DNA from: Palleronia abyssalis
Lineage (GTDB): Bacteria > Pseudomonadota > Alphaproteobacteria > Rhodobacterales > Rhodobacteraceae
Assembly: GCF_900302445.1 (NCBI RefSeq)
Contig: NZ_ONZF01000002.1
Location: 62,001-126,000, forward strand
Reading direction: 5' to 3'
Length of the DNA stretch: 64,000 nucleotides
The translations under genes and the position numbers were made by a program. The notes beneath the pieces were generated by a model that ran no database searches, had not been told where the DNA came from, and was given only the letters and a program-made list of their open reading frames with translations. Numbering within the stretch: the first letter of the stretch is position 1; the number at the start of each line of letters is the position of its first letter. Positions 25,575-35,815 of the stretch are shown here, one piece after another.

Positions 25575-26617
25575 AACGGATCCTCTACGCTGGAAGCCTT
25601 CGCGCCGGCGATAACGGGCCGGATCGGGCCGCGGTCTTCGAAGCCGCCGGATACGGTATTCTTCCCGCAGACCGGTTTCCCCACATCATGTCCGGCACCC
25701 GGGTCGAACGGTCCATCGCAGCGCGTCTGAACATCGGTCGTTCGGTGAATGCCTTTAATCGGATGCTGTCCGAGGCGGCGCGGACTGAAAGCTATGATAT
25801 CGTCTTCGTCGACAAGGGGGTCTGGGTCTGGCCCCGGACCTTGGCGGACCTGAAGCGGCATGCCAAGGACGGGATCGCGATCCATTACACACCTGATTCC
25901 CAGTTTTTGGAGAATACGTCGCGCCATTTCCGCCAGTGCCTTCCGAATTACGACCTTTGCGTGACCACGAAACCATTCGAAGTCGATCATTACCGCGCCG
26001 GCGGCGCGCCCGAGGTTCGATTGATCCAGCAAGGGTTCGGCAAACGGCTTTCCCCGGTGCCCAGGTGCGATATTCCCGATCACCTTCGGTCCGAAGTGGC
26101 ATTCGTCGGGCACTGTCAGCCGGCCTATGCACGCGTGCTCGAACCTCTGTCGCGTCGCGTTCCTTTGGCGATCTGGGGCCCGAACTGGCCAGCATACTCC
26201 GAAAAAAACAGATGGGCGCGGGCTTGCGTCCGGGGATCGGGGGTATTCGGCCCTGATTATGCGCGCGCCCTGTCTGGCGCAAAGATCGGCATCGGACTTC
26301 TGTCAAAGCGCATACCAGAAACGACGACGACGCGGACGTTCGAAATTCCGGCATGCCGGACCATGCTTCTGGCCGAACGAACGGACGATCATCTGGCCTT
26401 GTTCGACGAAGGACGCGAAGCGGTCTTCTTCGCCTCGGTCGAAGAGTTATGCGACAAAGCCGAGCATTATCTGCGCCATGACGCCCAGCGCGAGGAGATT
26501 GCCGAGGCGGGATATCGGCGTTCGATCGCAGACGGCTATCGGGTCGATCAACAGTTCGCCGACATATTGGACTGGCTGGAGATGCAGGGCGACGCCCGGC
26601 CAGCCATGCGATCCTGA
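25571..26617 (+). CDS. CgeB-like glycosyltransferase
   Basis: 348 residues, starting with a GTG that overlaps the preceding stop. The fold is GT-B-like: an N-terminal half with IVFVDKGVWVWPRTLADLKRH and a C-terminal half with FGPDYARALSGAKIGIGLLSKRIPETTTTRTFEIPACRTMLLAERTDD. The last stretch resembles the nucleotide-sugar-binding part of CgeB/YkvP-type transferases (Glyco_trans_1_2). Donor and acceptor are unknown. It is probably translated with the polymerase. Confidence 0.78.
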   Translation: MKRILYAGSLRAGDNGPDRAAVFEAAGYGILPADRFPHIMSGTRVERSIAARLNIGRSVNAFNRMLSEAARTESYDIVFVDKGVWVWPRTLADLKRHAKDGIAIHYTPDSQFLENTSRHFRQCLPNYDLCVTTKPFEVDHYRAGGAPEVRLIQQGFGKRLSPVPRCDIPDHLRSEVAFVGHCQPAYARVLEPLSRRVPLAIWGPNWPAYSEKNRWARACVRGSGVFGPDYARALSGAKIGIGLLSKRIPETTTTRTFEIPACRTMLLAERTDDHLALFDEGREAVFFASVEELCDKAEHYLRHDAQREEIAEAGYRRSIADGYRVDQQFADILDWLEMQGDARPAMRS

Positions 26618-26825
26618 GTAGCCATAGGGAAAATGCGTTTGCCTAGAACAATTTCGAAGACCGACGGTGACCTTTTTTGCCCTTATGGCCGTGTGCAAGG
26701 CATGCAGCAGCACCATTCAGGATCATACGGCTTCGATCAGACCCGGGATGCCGTGAAACCGGGGCAAAACGGTCTTCGCAGGATTGCGCCGTGTTCAATT
26801 CGGCCATTGGCCGAGAGGTGAAGGT

Positions 26826-27839
26826 ATGACGATCGAGGTTGCCCATTTCACCCGTCGCCCGGCACCAGGCGGCTTCAGCCTGGAGCGCGTGTTCCGGGAT
26901 GTGCGTACCGCCATGCCCGACAGGGTGCGTGTGGTCGAACGTCAGAACCGGTTTCTGTCGCAGGGCATCCTGCCACGTCTGCGCGATGCCTGGGCGGCGC
27001 GGCGCTATGCGACCGACGTCAATCACATCACCGGCGACGTGCACTACCTGACTTTTTTCCTGCCCCGCGCGCGAACCCTTCTGACGGTTCACGATACTGT
27101 CCTTGTCGAACGCGAGGCAGGGCTGAAGCGCTGGCTTCTGTGGTTCTTCTGGTTCCGCCTCCCGGCGGCCTGTTGCGCGCGGATGACGGCCATCTCGGAG
27201 GAAAGCAAACAGCGCGTCCTGTCCCTGATCCGGATCGACCCCGACCGTATCGACGTCATCCCCGACCCCGTTTCCCCCGACTTCCAACCGGTGCCAGCAC
27301 GGAAGGCGCAGGGCAAGTTCCGCCTGCTTCATATCGGGACAAAGCCGAACAAGAACCTGGAGCGCGTCCTCGAAGCTCTCTCGAGGCTGGATATCGAACT
27401 GACGATCATCGGAAAACTGACCGACCGGCAGTCCCAGGCGGTCGACCGAAGTGGCTTGGCCGTGCGCACACTGTCGCATTTGTCGGACGCCGACATTCGG
27501 GGCGAATATGCCCGCGCCGATGCGCTGATCTTCGTGTCGCTCGACGAAGGGTTCGGCTTGCCCATTGTCGAGGCGAACGCGACCGGGCGCCCCGTGATCA
27601 CAAGCGCCCGCGCGCCCATGGACGCCATTGCGGGCGACGCGGCCGTTCTCGTCGATCCCACCGATCCGCAGGCGATCCGCGAGGCTGTCACGCGCCTCTC
27701 CGGCGATGCCGACCTGCGTGGCAAACTGGTCGAACGCGGATATGGCAATGCGCGGCGGTTCCGGGCGGATGCCGTGGCGGCGCAATACGCCGACCTCTAC
27801 CAGCGCATCGCCGACGAGGCGGAAGGACGACCGAAATGA
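26826..27839 (+). CDS. Family 4 glycosyltransferase
   Basis: 337 residues in a GT-B fold. The C-terminal donor-binding part has LLHIGTKPNKNLERVLEAL and LIFVSLDEGFGLPIVEANATGRPVITS, the E-x7-E motif of family GT4. The ATG at 26826 follows AAGG at a good distance. A 208-base spacer without a recognisable gene separates it from the previous transferase. It overlaps the next transferase by ATGA. Confidence 0.86.
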   Translation: MTIEVAHFTRRPAPGGFSLERVFRDVRTAMPDRVRVVERQNRFLSQGILPRLRDAWAARRYATDVNHITGDVHYLTFFLPRARTLLTVHDTVLVEREAGLKRWLLWFFWFRLPAACCARMTAISEESKQRVLSLIRIDPDRIDVIPDPVSPDFQPVPARKAQGKFRLLHIGTKPNKNLERVLEALSRLDIELTIIGKLTDRQSQAVDRSGLAVRTLSHLSDADIRGEYARADALIFVSLDEGFGLPIVEANATGRPVITSARAPMDAIAGDAAVLVDPTDPQAIREAVTRLSGDADLRGKLVERGYGNARRFRADAVAAQYADLYQRIADEAEGRPK

Positions 27840-29029
27840 CGGACCAGCCCCCGATTCGCATCCTCTACATCATGTCGGCGTTCTACCCGGCCATTGCCTA
27901 TGGCGGCCCGATCTTCTCGCTCAAGGTGGTGACGGACGGGATCGCCGCCCGGCCCGATTTCGCGGTCGAGGTTCTGACGACGGACGCTGCCGATCCCAAT
28001 ACCGGCGAACGCCTGAAGCTCGATGCCAACCCTGCGCGCTTTCCCGCGGGATACGATGTCCGCTATTGCCGCAGCGTGATGGGCAAGCCCATCTCGGTCG
28101 AGATGATGCGCAGGCTTCCCGCCGCGATCCGGCGCGCGGATATCGTGCATCTGACCGGGCCCTACGATTTTGCGGTCCTGCCGACGCTGCTGCTTGCGCG
28201 GATCATGCGAAAACCCGTCGTGTGGTCGCCCCGCGGCGGTTTCCAAGCAACCTCGCAGTGGAAGAACGCCCCCAAACGGCGCATCAAGCAGGCCTTCGAA
28301 CGGGTGGCGGGAACCATACGCCCCGGTCGTACGGTCCTGCACGTCACCGCCGAAGTCGAGGCCGAGACAAGTCGCCCCAATCTTGGAACCCTCGAGGCGG
28401 CCGTAATCCCGAACGCAATCGACGTCCCCGCGGATACCCCCGCCCGCGACTGGCAGCCCGACGGCAAATTGCGACTGGGGTTCCTTAGCCGGGTGCATCC
28501 GAAGAAGGGGCTGGACCTGCTGATCGAGGCGATGACCGGTCTGCCGGATCACGTGACCCTCGACATCTACGGCGACGGCGACGCGACTTATCTGGCCCAA
28601 CTGAGAGACCGCATCGCCCAAAGCGGCCTGACCGGGCGGATCGCCTTCCACGGCCTGGTGGATGGTGAGAGGAAAAGCGCCGCGTTCCGAAACTGCGATC
28701 TATTCGTCTTGCCGACCTATTCCGAGAACTTCGGGATCGTGGTCGCCGAAGCGCTGGCCCATGGCACGCCGGTCGTCGTCACGAAGGGCGCCCCTTGGCA
28801 GGGGATCGAGGATGCGCGCTGCGGTCATTGGACGGACATCACCAGCGACGGGTTGCGCGAAGCGATCGCCGCGTGTGACGGCGAGGATCTGCAAGCCATG
28901 GGGCAACGGGGGCGCGCGTGGATGCTGCGCGATTTTTCCGCCCAGGGGACGATCGAGCGGTTCGACGCACTGTATCGCAAGCTTGGGGCCGGGCACGACG
29001 TCGCTGAGGGTGCATCATGGCAAAGCTGA
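27836..29029 (+). CDS. Family 4 glycosyltransferase
   Basis: 397 residues, GT-B fold. The N-terminal acceptor half has YIMSAFYPAIAYGGPIFSLKVV. The donor half has LGFLSRVHPKKGLDLLIEAM and LFVLPTYSENFGIVVAEALAHGTPVVVT, again the GT4 E-x7-E motif. An N-terminal 'YGGP' loop of this kind is frequent in EPS transferases. It overlaps both neighbours (4 bases before, 13 bases after), so the four transferase genes 26826-30697 form one translational unit. Confidence 0.87.
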   Translation: MTDQPPIRILYIMSAFYPAIAYGGPIFSLKVVTDGIAARPDFAVEVLTTDAADPNTGERLKLDANPARFPAGYDVRYCRSVMGKPISVEMMRRLPAAIRRADIVHLTGPYDFAVLPTLLLARIMRKPVVWSPRGGFQATSQWKNAPKRRIKQAFERVAGTIRPGRTVLHVTAEVEAETSRPNLGTLEAAVIPNAIDVPADTPARDWQPDGKLRLGFLSRVHPKKGLDLLIEAMTGLPDHVTLDIYGDGDATYLAQLRDRIAQSGLTGRIAFHGLVDGERKSAAFRNCDLFVLPTYSENFGIVVAEALAHGTPVVVTKGAPWQGIEDARCGHWTDITSDGLREAIAACDGEDLQAMGQRGRAWMLRDFSAQGTIERFDALYRKLGAGHDVAEGASWQS

Positions 29030-29955
29030 CTGTCATCATCCTGACCAAGAACGAATCGCGCCATATCCTGCGCGCGATAGACTCGCTGGGCGGGATCGCA
29101 GACCGGATCGTCGTGGTCGACAGCGGGTCGACCGACGATACCGTCGCGCTGGCCGAAGGGGCGGGGGCCACTGTCCTTTCGAACCCGTGGGTGAACTATG
29201 CCACGCAGTTCAACTGGGGCATCGACCAGCTGCCCGACGACACCGAATGGGTCATGCGGCTGGATGCCGATGAAATCGTGACGCCGGAGCTGGCCGAAGA
29301 AATCCGCGCCGGGTTGGCCGACATGTCTGACGAGATCGACGGCATATACGTATCCCGCCGGATGTGTTTTCTGGGGCGTCCGATCAGATGGGGCGGGGTC
29401 TTTCCGATCCGGGTGCTGCGCCTGTTCCGCCAGGGTCGCGGTCGGATCGAGAATCGGTGGATGGACGAGCATGTACTGGTCCGCGGCCCTACGCGGGATT
29501 TCCGTGGCGAGATCGTGGACGACAACCGCAACTCGCTGACCTGGTGGACGGACAAGCACAACGCCTATGCCTCGCGCGAGGAGGTCGACCTTCTGAACTT
29601 GGAATACGGCTTCATGCCGCTGGAAACGGTCGCCGACCTGCGCGGGGGCCAGCAGGCGGGGATCAAGCGCTGGCTGAAGGAATCGGTCTATGCGCGGCTG
29701 CCCGGCGGGCTTCGGGCCTTTGTCTATTTCCTGTACCGATACGTTGTGCGGCTTGGATTTCTCGACGGGACCGAAGGGACGGCGTTTCATGTCCTGCAAG
29801 GGTTCTGGTATCGCTATCTCGTGGACATGAAGATGTTCGAGGTGAAGAAGTACATGGCGTCCGAGAAGGCCGAGGCCACTGACGCGATCCGCGCCGTTCT
29901 GGGGATCGACCTGACGCCGGCGGACGAGACGCAGAAGGGGGTGCGGCATGGATAA
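29017..29955 (+). CDS. Family 2 glycosyltransferase (WaaE/KdtX-like)
   Basis: 312 residues, GT-A fold. VIILTKNESRHILRAIDSLGGIADRIVVVDSGSTDDT is the family start, and VMRLDADEIVTPELAEEI carries the metal-binding D-x-D-type acid motif. The C-terminal third is basic and partly hydrophobic (RAFVYFLYRYVVRLGFLDG), as in the WaaE/KdtX-like branch, where it may sit on the membrane. Sugar specificity cannot be read from the sequence. Confidence 0.85.
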   Translation: MAKLTVIILTKNESRHILRAIDSLGGIADRIVVVDSGSTDDTVALAEGAGATVLSNPWVNYATQFNWGIDQLPDDTEWVMRLDADEIVTPELAEEIRAGLADMSDEIDGIYVSRRMCFLGRPIRWGGVFPIRVLRLFRQGRGRIENRWMDEHVLVRGPTRDFRGEIVDDNRNSLTWWTDKHNAYASREEVDLLNLEYGFMPLETVADLRGGQQAGIKRWLKESVYARLPGGLRAFVYFLYRYVVRLGFLDGTEGTAFHVLQGFWYRYLVDMKMFEVKKYMASEKAEATDAIRAVLGIDLTPADETQKGVRHG

Positions 29956-30697
29956 ACCGACGATTTCGGTCGTGACGGCCACCTTCAACCGGGCCCATGT
30001 GATCGGCGACGCCATGCGCAGCGTGCAGGCGCAGACCTGGCCCCATATCGAACACGTCATCCAGGACGGCGGCTCGACCGACGACACGCTGGCGGTGATC
30101 GAGGCGACGCGCACCCCCTCGACCCGCGTCATCAGCGAACCCGATACCGGCATCTATGACGCGATCAACAAGGGCATCGCGAACACCACGGGCGATATCG
30201 TGGGGCTGATGCACTCGGACGATTTCTTCGCCGCACCCGACGTCCTGTCCGACGTGGCCCACGCGTTCGAGGACCCGGCCGTCGATGGCGTATACGGTGA
30301 CCTCGATTACGTCGCTGCGGACAACACCGACCGGATCATCCGCAGATGGCGCTCGGGGCAGTTTGCCCCATCGAAGCTGCGGCAAGGCTGGATGCCGCCC
30401 CACCCGACCCTGTATCTGCGCCGTCGCGTCTTCGACAACCTCGGGCTTTACGACACCCGCTTCCGCATCGCCGCCGACTACGACGCGATGCTACGTTATT
30501 TGCACCAGGGCCAGATCAAGCTGGCCTATATTCCCAAGGTCATGGTCAAGATGCGGGTCGGCGGGGAAAGCAATCGCTCGCTATCGAAGATCCTCAAGAA
30601 AAGCAGCGAAGACTACCGCGCCATCCGCGGGAACGGGGTCGGCGGGATCGGCACCCTGGCCCGCAAGAACCTGTCCAAGATCACGCAATTTTTCTGA
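29948..30697 (+). CDS. Family 2 glycosyltransferase (WcaA-like)
   Basis: 249 residues, GT-A fold. It begins [26 protein letters not shown], with QDGGSTDDT and the metal-binding region [15 protein letters not shown]. '[14 protein letters not shown]' is typical of the colanic-acid WcaA/WcaE-like branch, in which fucose or galactose transfer is known. That fits the adjoining GDP-fucose genes but does not prove fucose transfer. It overlaps the previous gene by 8 bases; gmd follows after 16. Confidence 0.85.
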   Translation: MDKPTISVVTATFNRAHVIGDAMRSVQAQTWPHIEHVIQDGGSTDDTLAVIEATRTPSTRVISEPDTGIYDAINKGIANTTGDIVGLMHSDDFFAAPDVLSDVAHAFEDPAVDGVYGDLDYVAADNTDRIIRRWRSGQFAPSKLRQGWMPPHPTLYLRRRVFDNLGLYDTRFRIAADYDAMLRYLHQGQIKLAYIPKVMVKMRVGGESNRSLSKILKKSSEDYRAIRGNGVGGIGTLARKNLSKITQFF

Positions 30698-30713
30698 AAG
30701 AACCGGCATAGAC

Positions 30714-31838
30714 ATGACGAAGCGCGCACTGATTACCGGCGTCACGGGCCAGGACGGATCGTACCTGGCCGAATTCCTGATGGCCAAGGGGTACGAGGTA
30801 CACGGCATCAAGCGTCGCGCCTCGCTGTTCAACACGCAGCGCGTCGATCACATCTATCAGGACCCGCACACCACGAACCAGAATTTCGTCCTGCATTACG
30901 GCGACTTGACGGACACGTCGAACCTGACCCGCATCCTCTCGGACGTGCGCCCCGACGAGGTCTATAACCTCGGCGCGCAATCCCACGTCGCCGTCAGCTT
31001 CGAGGCGCCCGAATACACGGCCGATGTCGACGGAATGGGGACCCTGCGCCTGCTCGAGGCGATCCGCTTCCTGGGCCTGCACAAGACGACGCGCTTCTAC
31101 CAGGCCTCGACCTCCGAGCTGTTCGGGCTGGTGCAAGAGACCCCCCAGAAGGAAACGACGCCCTTCTATCCCCGCAGCCCCTATGCGGTCGCCAAGCTCT
31201 ATTCCTACTGGATCACGGTGAACTACCGCGAGGCCTACGGGATGTATGCCTGCAACGGCATCCTCTTCAATCACGAGAGCCCCCGCCGGGGCGAAACCTT
31301 CGTCACCCGCAAGATCACGCGGGGGCTGGCGAACATCGCACAGGGTCTGGAACAGTGCCTGTACATGGGCAACATCGACGCCCTGCGCGACTGGGGACAT
31401 GCGAAGGACTATGTCCGGATGCAGTGGATGATGCTGCAGCAGGACACCGCGCAGGACTTCGTCATCGCGACCGGCGTGCAATACAGCGTGCGCGATTTCA
31501 TCACCTGGTCCGCACGCGAGCTGGGGATCGAGCTCGAGTTCTCAGGCACCGGGATAGACGAGGTGGCAAAGGTCGCATCCGTCCGAAGCAATCATGCCCC
31601 TGCGGTCAAGGAAGGGGACGTGATCATGCGCATCGACCCGCGCTATTTCCGCCCCGCCGAGGTCGAGACGCTGCTGGGCGACCCCTCGAAGGCCAAGGCC
31701 GAGTTAGGCTGGACGCCCGAGATCACGGCGCAGGAGATGTGCGCCGAAATGGTGGCCGAGGATCTGAAGACAGCCCGTCGCCATGCCCTCCTGAAGGAAC
31801 ATGGCTACGATCTTCCGGTCACCCTGGAAAACGGGTGA
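30714..31838 (+). CDS. gmd: GDP-mannose 4,6-dehydratase
   Basis: A 374-residue short-chain dehydrogenase/reductase enzyme that converts GDP-mannose to GDP-4-keto-6-deoxymannose, the first step to GDP-L-fucose. The cofactor motif is [18 protein letters not shown]. The catalytic Tyr-Lys pair is in [12 protein letters not shown], with STSELFG before it; [18 protein letters not shown] is a hallmark of Gmd. Its length is normal for the family. fcl starts 5 bases after the stop. Confidence 0.97.
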   Translation: MTKRALITGVTGQDGSYLAEFLMAKGYEVHGIKRRASLFNTQRVDHIYQDPHTTNQNFVLHYGDLTDTSNLTRILSDVRPDEVYNLGAQSHVAVSFEAPEYTADVDGMGTLRLLEAIRFLGLHKTTRFYQASTSELFGLVQETPQKETTPFYPRSPYAVAKLYSYWITVNYREAYGMYACNGILFNHESPRRGETFVTRKITRGLANIAQGLEQCLYMGNIDALRDWGHAKDYVRMQWMMLQQDTAQDFVIATGVQYSVRDFITWSARELGIELEFSGTGIDEVAKVASVRSNHAPAVKEGDVIMRIDPRYFRPAEVETLLGDPSKAKAELGWTPEITAQEMCAEMVAEDLKTARRHALLKEHGYDLPVTLENG

Positions 31839-31842
31839 CGCC

Positions 31843-32799
31843 ATGAAAATCTACGTTGCAGGGCATCGCGGCATGGTCGGCGGCGCCATCCTGCGCCAGC
31901 TTCAGCCGCGGGACGGGGTCGACTTGATCACCCGCACCCATTCCGAACTGGACCTGACCGACCAGGCCGCGGTGCGGGACTTCATGGCGACCGAACGGCC
32001 TGACATCGTCATCCTCGCCGCCGCGAAGGTGGGCGGCATCCACGCCAACAACACCTATCCGGCCGACTTCATCTACGAGAACCTGATGATCGAGGCGAAC
32101 GTGATCCATCAGGCTTTCGCCGCCGGGGTGACGCGTCTTCTGCAGCTGGGATCGTCCTGCATCTATCCGCGCGAGGCCCCGCAGCCCATGCGCGAGGATG
32201 CGCTTCTGACCGGACCGCTGGAACCCACGAACGAGCCCTATGCCATCGCCAAGATCGCCGGGATCAAGCTTTGCGAAAGCTATAACCGGCAGCACGGCAC
32301 CGACTACCGTTCGGTCATGCCGACGAACCTGTACGGACCGGGCGACAATTTCCACCCGCAGAACAGCCACGTCCTGCCCGCGCTGATCCGCCGCTTTCAC
32401 GAGGCGCGCGAAGACGGGCTGGACGTCGTGACGATCTGGGGCACTGGCACGCCGAAGCGCGAGTTCCTGCATGTGGACGACATGGCGGCCGCGTCGCTGT
32501 TCGTGCTGGACCTCGGCAAGGGCACCTACGACGCGAACACGCAACCGATGCTCAGCCATATCAACGTGGGCTGCGGCGAGGATATCGCGATCCTCGATCT
32601 GGCCCGGCTGGTGGCACGGATCACCGGCTTCGAAGGCCGGATCGAGACCGACCCCTCTAAGCCCGACGGAACACCCCGCAAGCTGATGGACGTCTCGCGC
32701 CTCGGGGCGATGGGATGGACCGCCTCGGTCAAGCTGGAGGACGGCATCCGCGAAACCTACCAGTGGTTTCTGGCGCATCAGGACGAATTCCGCGCCTGA
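31843..32799 (+). CDS. fcl: GDP-L-fucose synthase
   Basis: A 318-residue epimerase-reductase that finishes GDP-L-fucose synthesis from the Gmd product. The cofactor motif is [16 protein letters not shown]. The active-site serine and cysteine are in [15 protein letters not shown] and the Tyr-Lys pair in [30 protein letters not shown] is characteristic. The sugar made strongly suggests a fucose-containing EPS, unless the intermediate is also used for rhamnose or perosamine. Confidence 0.97.
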   Translation: MKIYVAGHRGMVGGAILRQLQPRDGVDLITRTHSELDLTDQAAVRDFMATERPDIVILAAAKVGGIHANNTYPADFIYENLMIEANVIHQAFAAGVTRLLQLGSSCIYPREAPQPMREDALLTGPLEPTNEPYAIAKIAGIKLCESYNRQHGTDYRSVMPTNLYGPGDNFHPQNSHVLPALIRRFHEAREDGLDVVTIWGTGTPKREFLHVDDMAAASLFVLDLGKGTYDANTQPMLSHINVGCGEDIAILDLARLVARITGFEGRIETDPSKPDGTPRKLMDVSRLGAMGWTASVKLEDGIRETYQWFLAHQDEFRA

Positions 32800-32828
32800 G
32801 GGATGCGGGAAAGGACAAAAGGCACATC

Positions 32829-34220
32829 ATGGCACCAACCTTCGGCACCAGCGGATTGCGCGGCCTCGTCACCGATCTGACCGACGACGTCATCGCGCGA
32901 TACACCCTGGCGTTCCTGCACGCCTGCCCCCATGGCGGGCGGCTTTTCGTCGGGCGCGACCTGCGCCCGTCTTCGCCGACCATCGCCGGCGTGGTGATCG
33001 AAGCCGCGCGCGAGGCCGGCGTCGATGTGGTCGATTGCGGCGTCTTGCCAACCCCCGCACTGGCGCAGGCGTCGCTCGCCGCCGGGGCCGCAGCCGTCAT
33101 GGTCACAGGCAGCCACATCCCGGCAGACCGCAACGGCCTGAAATTCTATGTCCCGACGGGCGAGATCACCAAGGACGACGAGGCCGCGATCTCCCACGCG
33201 TATTCCGACGGATCGGCCCCGCAGGGCGAGGCCCGGGGCAGCCTGTCCCAGAAGGACGCGATCGCGGATTATGCCGACAGGATGGTGTCGGCCTTGGGCC
33301 AAGGCCCCCTTTTGGGGCAGCGCATCGGCGTCTACCGCCATTCCTCCGTCGCCCGCGATGTTCTCGAGTCCGTCCTTTCGCGCCTGGGGGCCGAAACCGT
33401 GCCCCTCGGGCACTCGGACACGTTCATCCCCGTCGATACAGAAGCGGTCGATCCCGAAACGCGCAGCCGTCTTGCCGGCTGGGCATCGGATCACGGCCTG
33501 CACGCGATCGTGTCGACCGATGGTGACGGCGACCGCCCGATGGTCGCCGACAACGCTGGCCGGATCGTTCCGGGCGATGTCCTGGGGGTTCTGACCGCAC
33601 AGGTCCTCGGCGCCCGCATCGTGGTGACCCCCGTCTCGTCCAACGACATGATCACGCATCTGCCGCTGGACACCGTGCATCTGACACGCATCGGCTCGCC
33701 TTTCGTGATCGCGGAGATGGAGCGTGTTCTGGCCGCCAATCCCGATGCGCGTGTCGTCGGGTTCGAGGCGAATGGCGGCTTTCTGCTGGGCTTCACGGCG
33801 ACGCTGTCCGGTCCGCTGTCGCCCCTGATGACCCGCGACTGCCTGCTGCCCATCGTGGCGCCCTTGGCCCGGATGGCGACCGAAGGGAAAAGCCTTTCGG
33901 ACCTGATTGCCACCCTGCCCTCCCGCTATACGGCCGCGGACCGTATCCAGGACATTGACACCACGCGCAGTGCCGAGTTTCTGCGTCAACTCGACACCGA
34001 CCCAGAGGTCAGGTCAGAATTCTTCGACTCTACCGGCGCGGTCGAGGATGTCGACAGAACGGATGGCCTTCGCGTTATTCTCGCCGGGGGGGACACGGTA
34101 CATCTCCGCCCCTCCGGCAACGCGCCAGAGTTCCGGATCTATGCCCAGGCAAACAGCCAGGATCGCGCGAACGACCTTGTCGCGACCTACCGTGACCGCG
34201 TGGCTGCGATGGTCCGGTAA
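32829..34220 (+). CDS. manB: Phosphomannomutase/phosphoglucomutase (alpha-D-phosphohexomutase)
   Basis: A 463-residue enzyme that converts mannose-6-phosphate to mannose-1-phosphate, the substrate of ManC. The four family loops are visible: the phosphoserine loop VTGSHIPADRNGLKFY, the metal loop STDGDGDRPM, the sugar loop GFEANGGF, and the phosphate-binding loop RPSGNAPEFRIY. The start loop FGTSGLRG is also typical. Glucose-type activity is possible, but the order manB-manC after gmd-fcl points to mannose. Confidence 0.92.
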   Translation: MAPTFGTSGLRGLVTDLTDDVIARYTLAFLHACPHGGRLFVGRDLRPSSPTIAGVVIEAAREAGVDVVDCGVLPTPALAQASLAAGAAAVMVTGSHIPADRNGLKFYVPTGEITKDDEAAISHAYSDGSAPQGEARGSLSQKDAIADYADRMVSALGQGPLLGQRIGVYRHSSVARDVLESVLSRLGAETVPLGHSDTFIPVDTEAVDPETRSRLAGWASDHGLHAIVSTDGDGDRPMVADNAGRIVPGDVLGVLTAQVLGARIVVTPVSSNDMITHLPLDTVHLTRIGSPFVIAEMERVLAANPDARVVGFEANGGFLLGFTATLSGPLSPLMTRDCLLPIVAPLARMATEGKSLSDLIATLPSRYTAADRIQDIDTTRSAEFLRQLDTDPEVRSEFFDSTGAVEDVDRTDGLRVILAGGDTVHLRPSGNAPEFRIYAQANSQDRANDLVATYRDRVAAMVR

Positions 34221-34328
34221 TCCCGCGGGGCTGCTTGCCGCACTGTCTGCCCGCGCCTATGAATGCCGCCAAACGACAAGCTGATTTCACATCGCATTTT
34301 CTTTACGCCAGAGAGACGGAGCGCCCTC

Positions 34329-35765
34329 ATGTCCGAACGACCCCAAGTTCACCCCGTCTTCCTGTGCGGCGGATCGGGGACGCGCCTCTGGCCATTGTCC
34401 CGCAAGAGCTATCCCAAGCAGTTCGCCGCCATTCTGGGCGACGAAAGCCTGTTCCAGGGCTCTGCCCGCCGCCTGACCGGCGAGGGCTTTTCCGATCCCA
34501 TCGTCGTGACAGGCGATCCCTATCGCTTCGTCGTGGGCGAGCAGCTGACGACCCTCGGCGTGCGGCCGGACGCCCTCATGATCGAGCCCGAGGGGCGGAA
34601 CACCGCGCCCGCCATTCTGGCCGCCGCTCTCTGGCAAGAGAAGTCCGATCCCGAAGCTTTGATGCTAGTTGCGCCGTCAGACCACGTCATCCCCGACCAC
34701 GCGGGCTTTCGCGAGGCGGTGTTTGCCGCCACGAATCGCGCCCTTGAAGGGGACCTTGTCACATTCGGGATCCGCCCTGACCGCCCGGAAACCGGTTACG
34801 GGTATCTGCTTTTGGCAGACGACGGAAACCCGGCCTCGGACACCCCTCAGAAACTGGCCAGCTTCATCGAGAAACCGGATGCCGACGCGGCCGAGAAGAT
34901 GGTCGCCGATCATCGCTATCTCTGGAACGCCGGGATCTTCCTCTTCAAGGTGCGGACGCTGGTCGAGGCCTACAAAGCCCATGCCCCCGAAGTTCTGACT
35001 GGCGTTCGGCGCGCAGTGGACGCGGCAAAGGGCGATCTGGGCTTCATCCGCCTAGACGCCGCCGCTTGGGCCACGGTTCCAGATATCTCCGTCGACTATG
35101 CGATCATGGAGAAGGCCGGCAACCTTTCGGTCATGCCCTACGGAGGAAAATGGTCCGATCTGGGCAGCTGGGAAGCCGTGTGGCAGGACAGCAATCCTGA
35201 CGGAGACGGCATGGTCGTGTCGCAGAATGCCACGGCGATTGACTGCAAGGGGTCTTTGCTCCGCTCGGAATCTGACCGACTGGAACTCGTCGGCATCGGC
35301 TTGACCGATACGGTTGCAATCGCAACGTCCGACGCCATCGTCATCGCCCCGCGGGCGGAAAGTCAGCGCGTGAAAGAGGCCGTCGCCGCACTGAAAGCCC
35401 GCGGCGCCCGTCAGGCGACGGAATTCCCCCGCGATTTCCGCCCGTGGGGGTGGTATGAAAGCCTCGCCATGGGCAGCCGCTTCCAAGTGAAGCGTATCGT
35501 AGTCCATCCCGGTGCGTCGCTCAGCCTCCAATCCCATCACCACCGGTCAGAACACTGGATTGTCGTAGAAGGCACCGCCCGCGTTACAGTAAACGAGGAC
35601 GTTAAGCTCGTGACCGAGAACGAATCTGTCTACATCCCCTTGGGGGCGGTCCACCGCATGGAGAATCCGGGGAAGTTCCCGATGGTCCTGATCGAGGTCC
35701 AGACCGGAAGCTACCTAGGCGAAGATGACATTGTCCGATATGAGGACATCTATGCGCGGGCCTAA
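34329..35765 (+). CDS. manC: Mannose-1-phosphate guanylyltransferase / mannose-6-phosphate isomerase
   Basis: A 478-residue two-domain enzyme. The N-terminal nucleotidyltransferase has FLCGGSGTRLWPLSRKSYPKQF and the FIEKPDADAA motif. The C-terminal type II isomerase cupin has SLQSHHHRSEHWIVVEGTA and YIPLGAVHRMENPG. Together these give GDP-mannose from fructose-6-phosphate via ManB. The ATG at 34329 follows GGAG; a frame open to 34263 adds 22 unlikely residues. It ends 25 bases before the convergent WecA-like gene. Confidence 0.94.
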   Translation: MSERPQVHPVFLCGGSGTRLWPLSRKSYPKQFAAILGDESLFQGSARRLTGEGFSDPIVVTGDPYRFVVGEQLTTLGVRPDALMIEPEGRNTAPAILAAALWQEKSDPEALMLVAPSDHVIPDHAGFREAVFAATNRALEGDLVTFGIRPDRPETGYGYLLLADDGNPASDTPQKLASFIEKPDADAAEKMVADHRYLWNAGIFLFKVRTLVEAYKAHAPEVLTGVRRAVDAAKGDLGFIRLDAAAWATVPDISVDYAIMEKAGNLSVMPYGGKWSDLGSWEAVWQDSNPDGDGMVVSQNATAIDCKGSLLRSESDRLELVGIGLTDTVAIATSDAIVIAPRAESQRVKEAVAALKARGARQATEFPRDFRPWGWYESLAMGSRFQVKRIVVHPGASLSLQSHHHRSEHWIVVEGTARVTVNEDVKLVTENESVYIPLGAVHRMENPGKFPMVLIEVQTGSYLGEDDIVRYEDIYARA

Positions 35766-35778
35766 CCAGTCCGCCCAT

Positions 35779-35815
35779 AGCACGAGCCATCAGTGAATTG
35801 CGGCATGCTCGTGCT
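35779..35815. terminator. Hairpin between convergent manC and WecA-like gene
   Basis: A perfect 9-bp inverted repeat, AGCACGAGC (35779-35787) and GCTCGTGCT (35807-35815), with a 19-base loop that contains the stop of the minus-strand gene. It lies where two operons meet tail to tail, so it may end transcripts from both sides. There is no T-run, so it is a weak candidate for intrinsic termination. Confidence 0.4.
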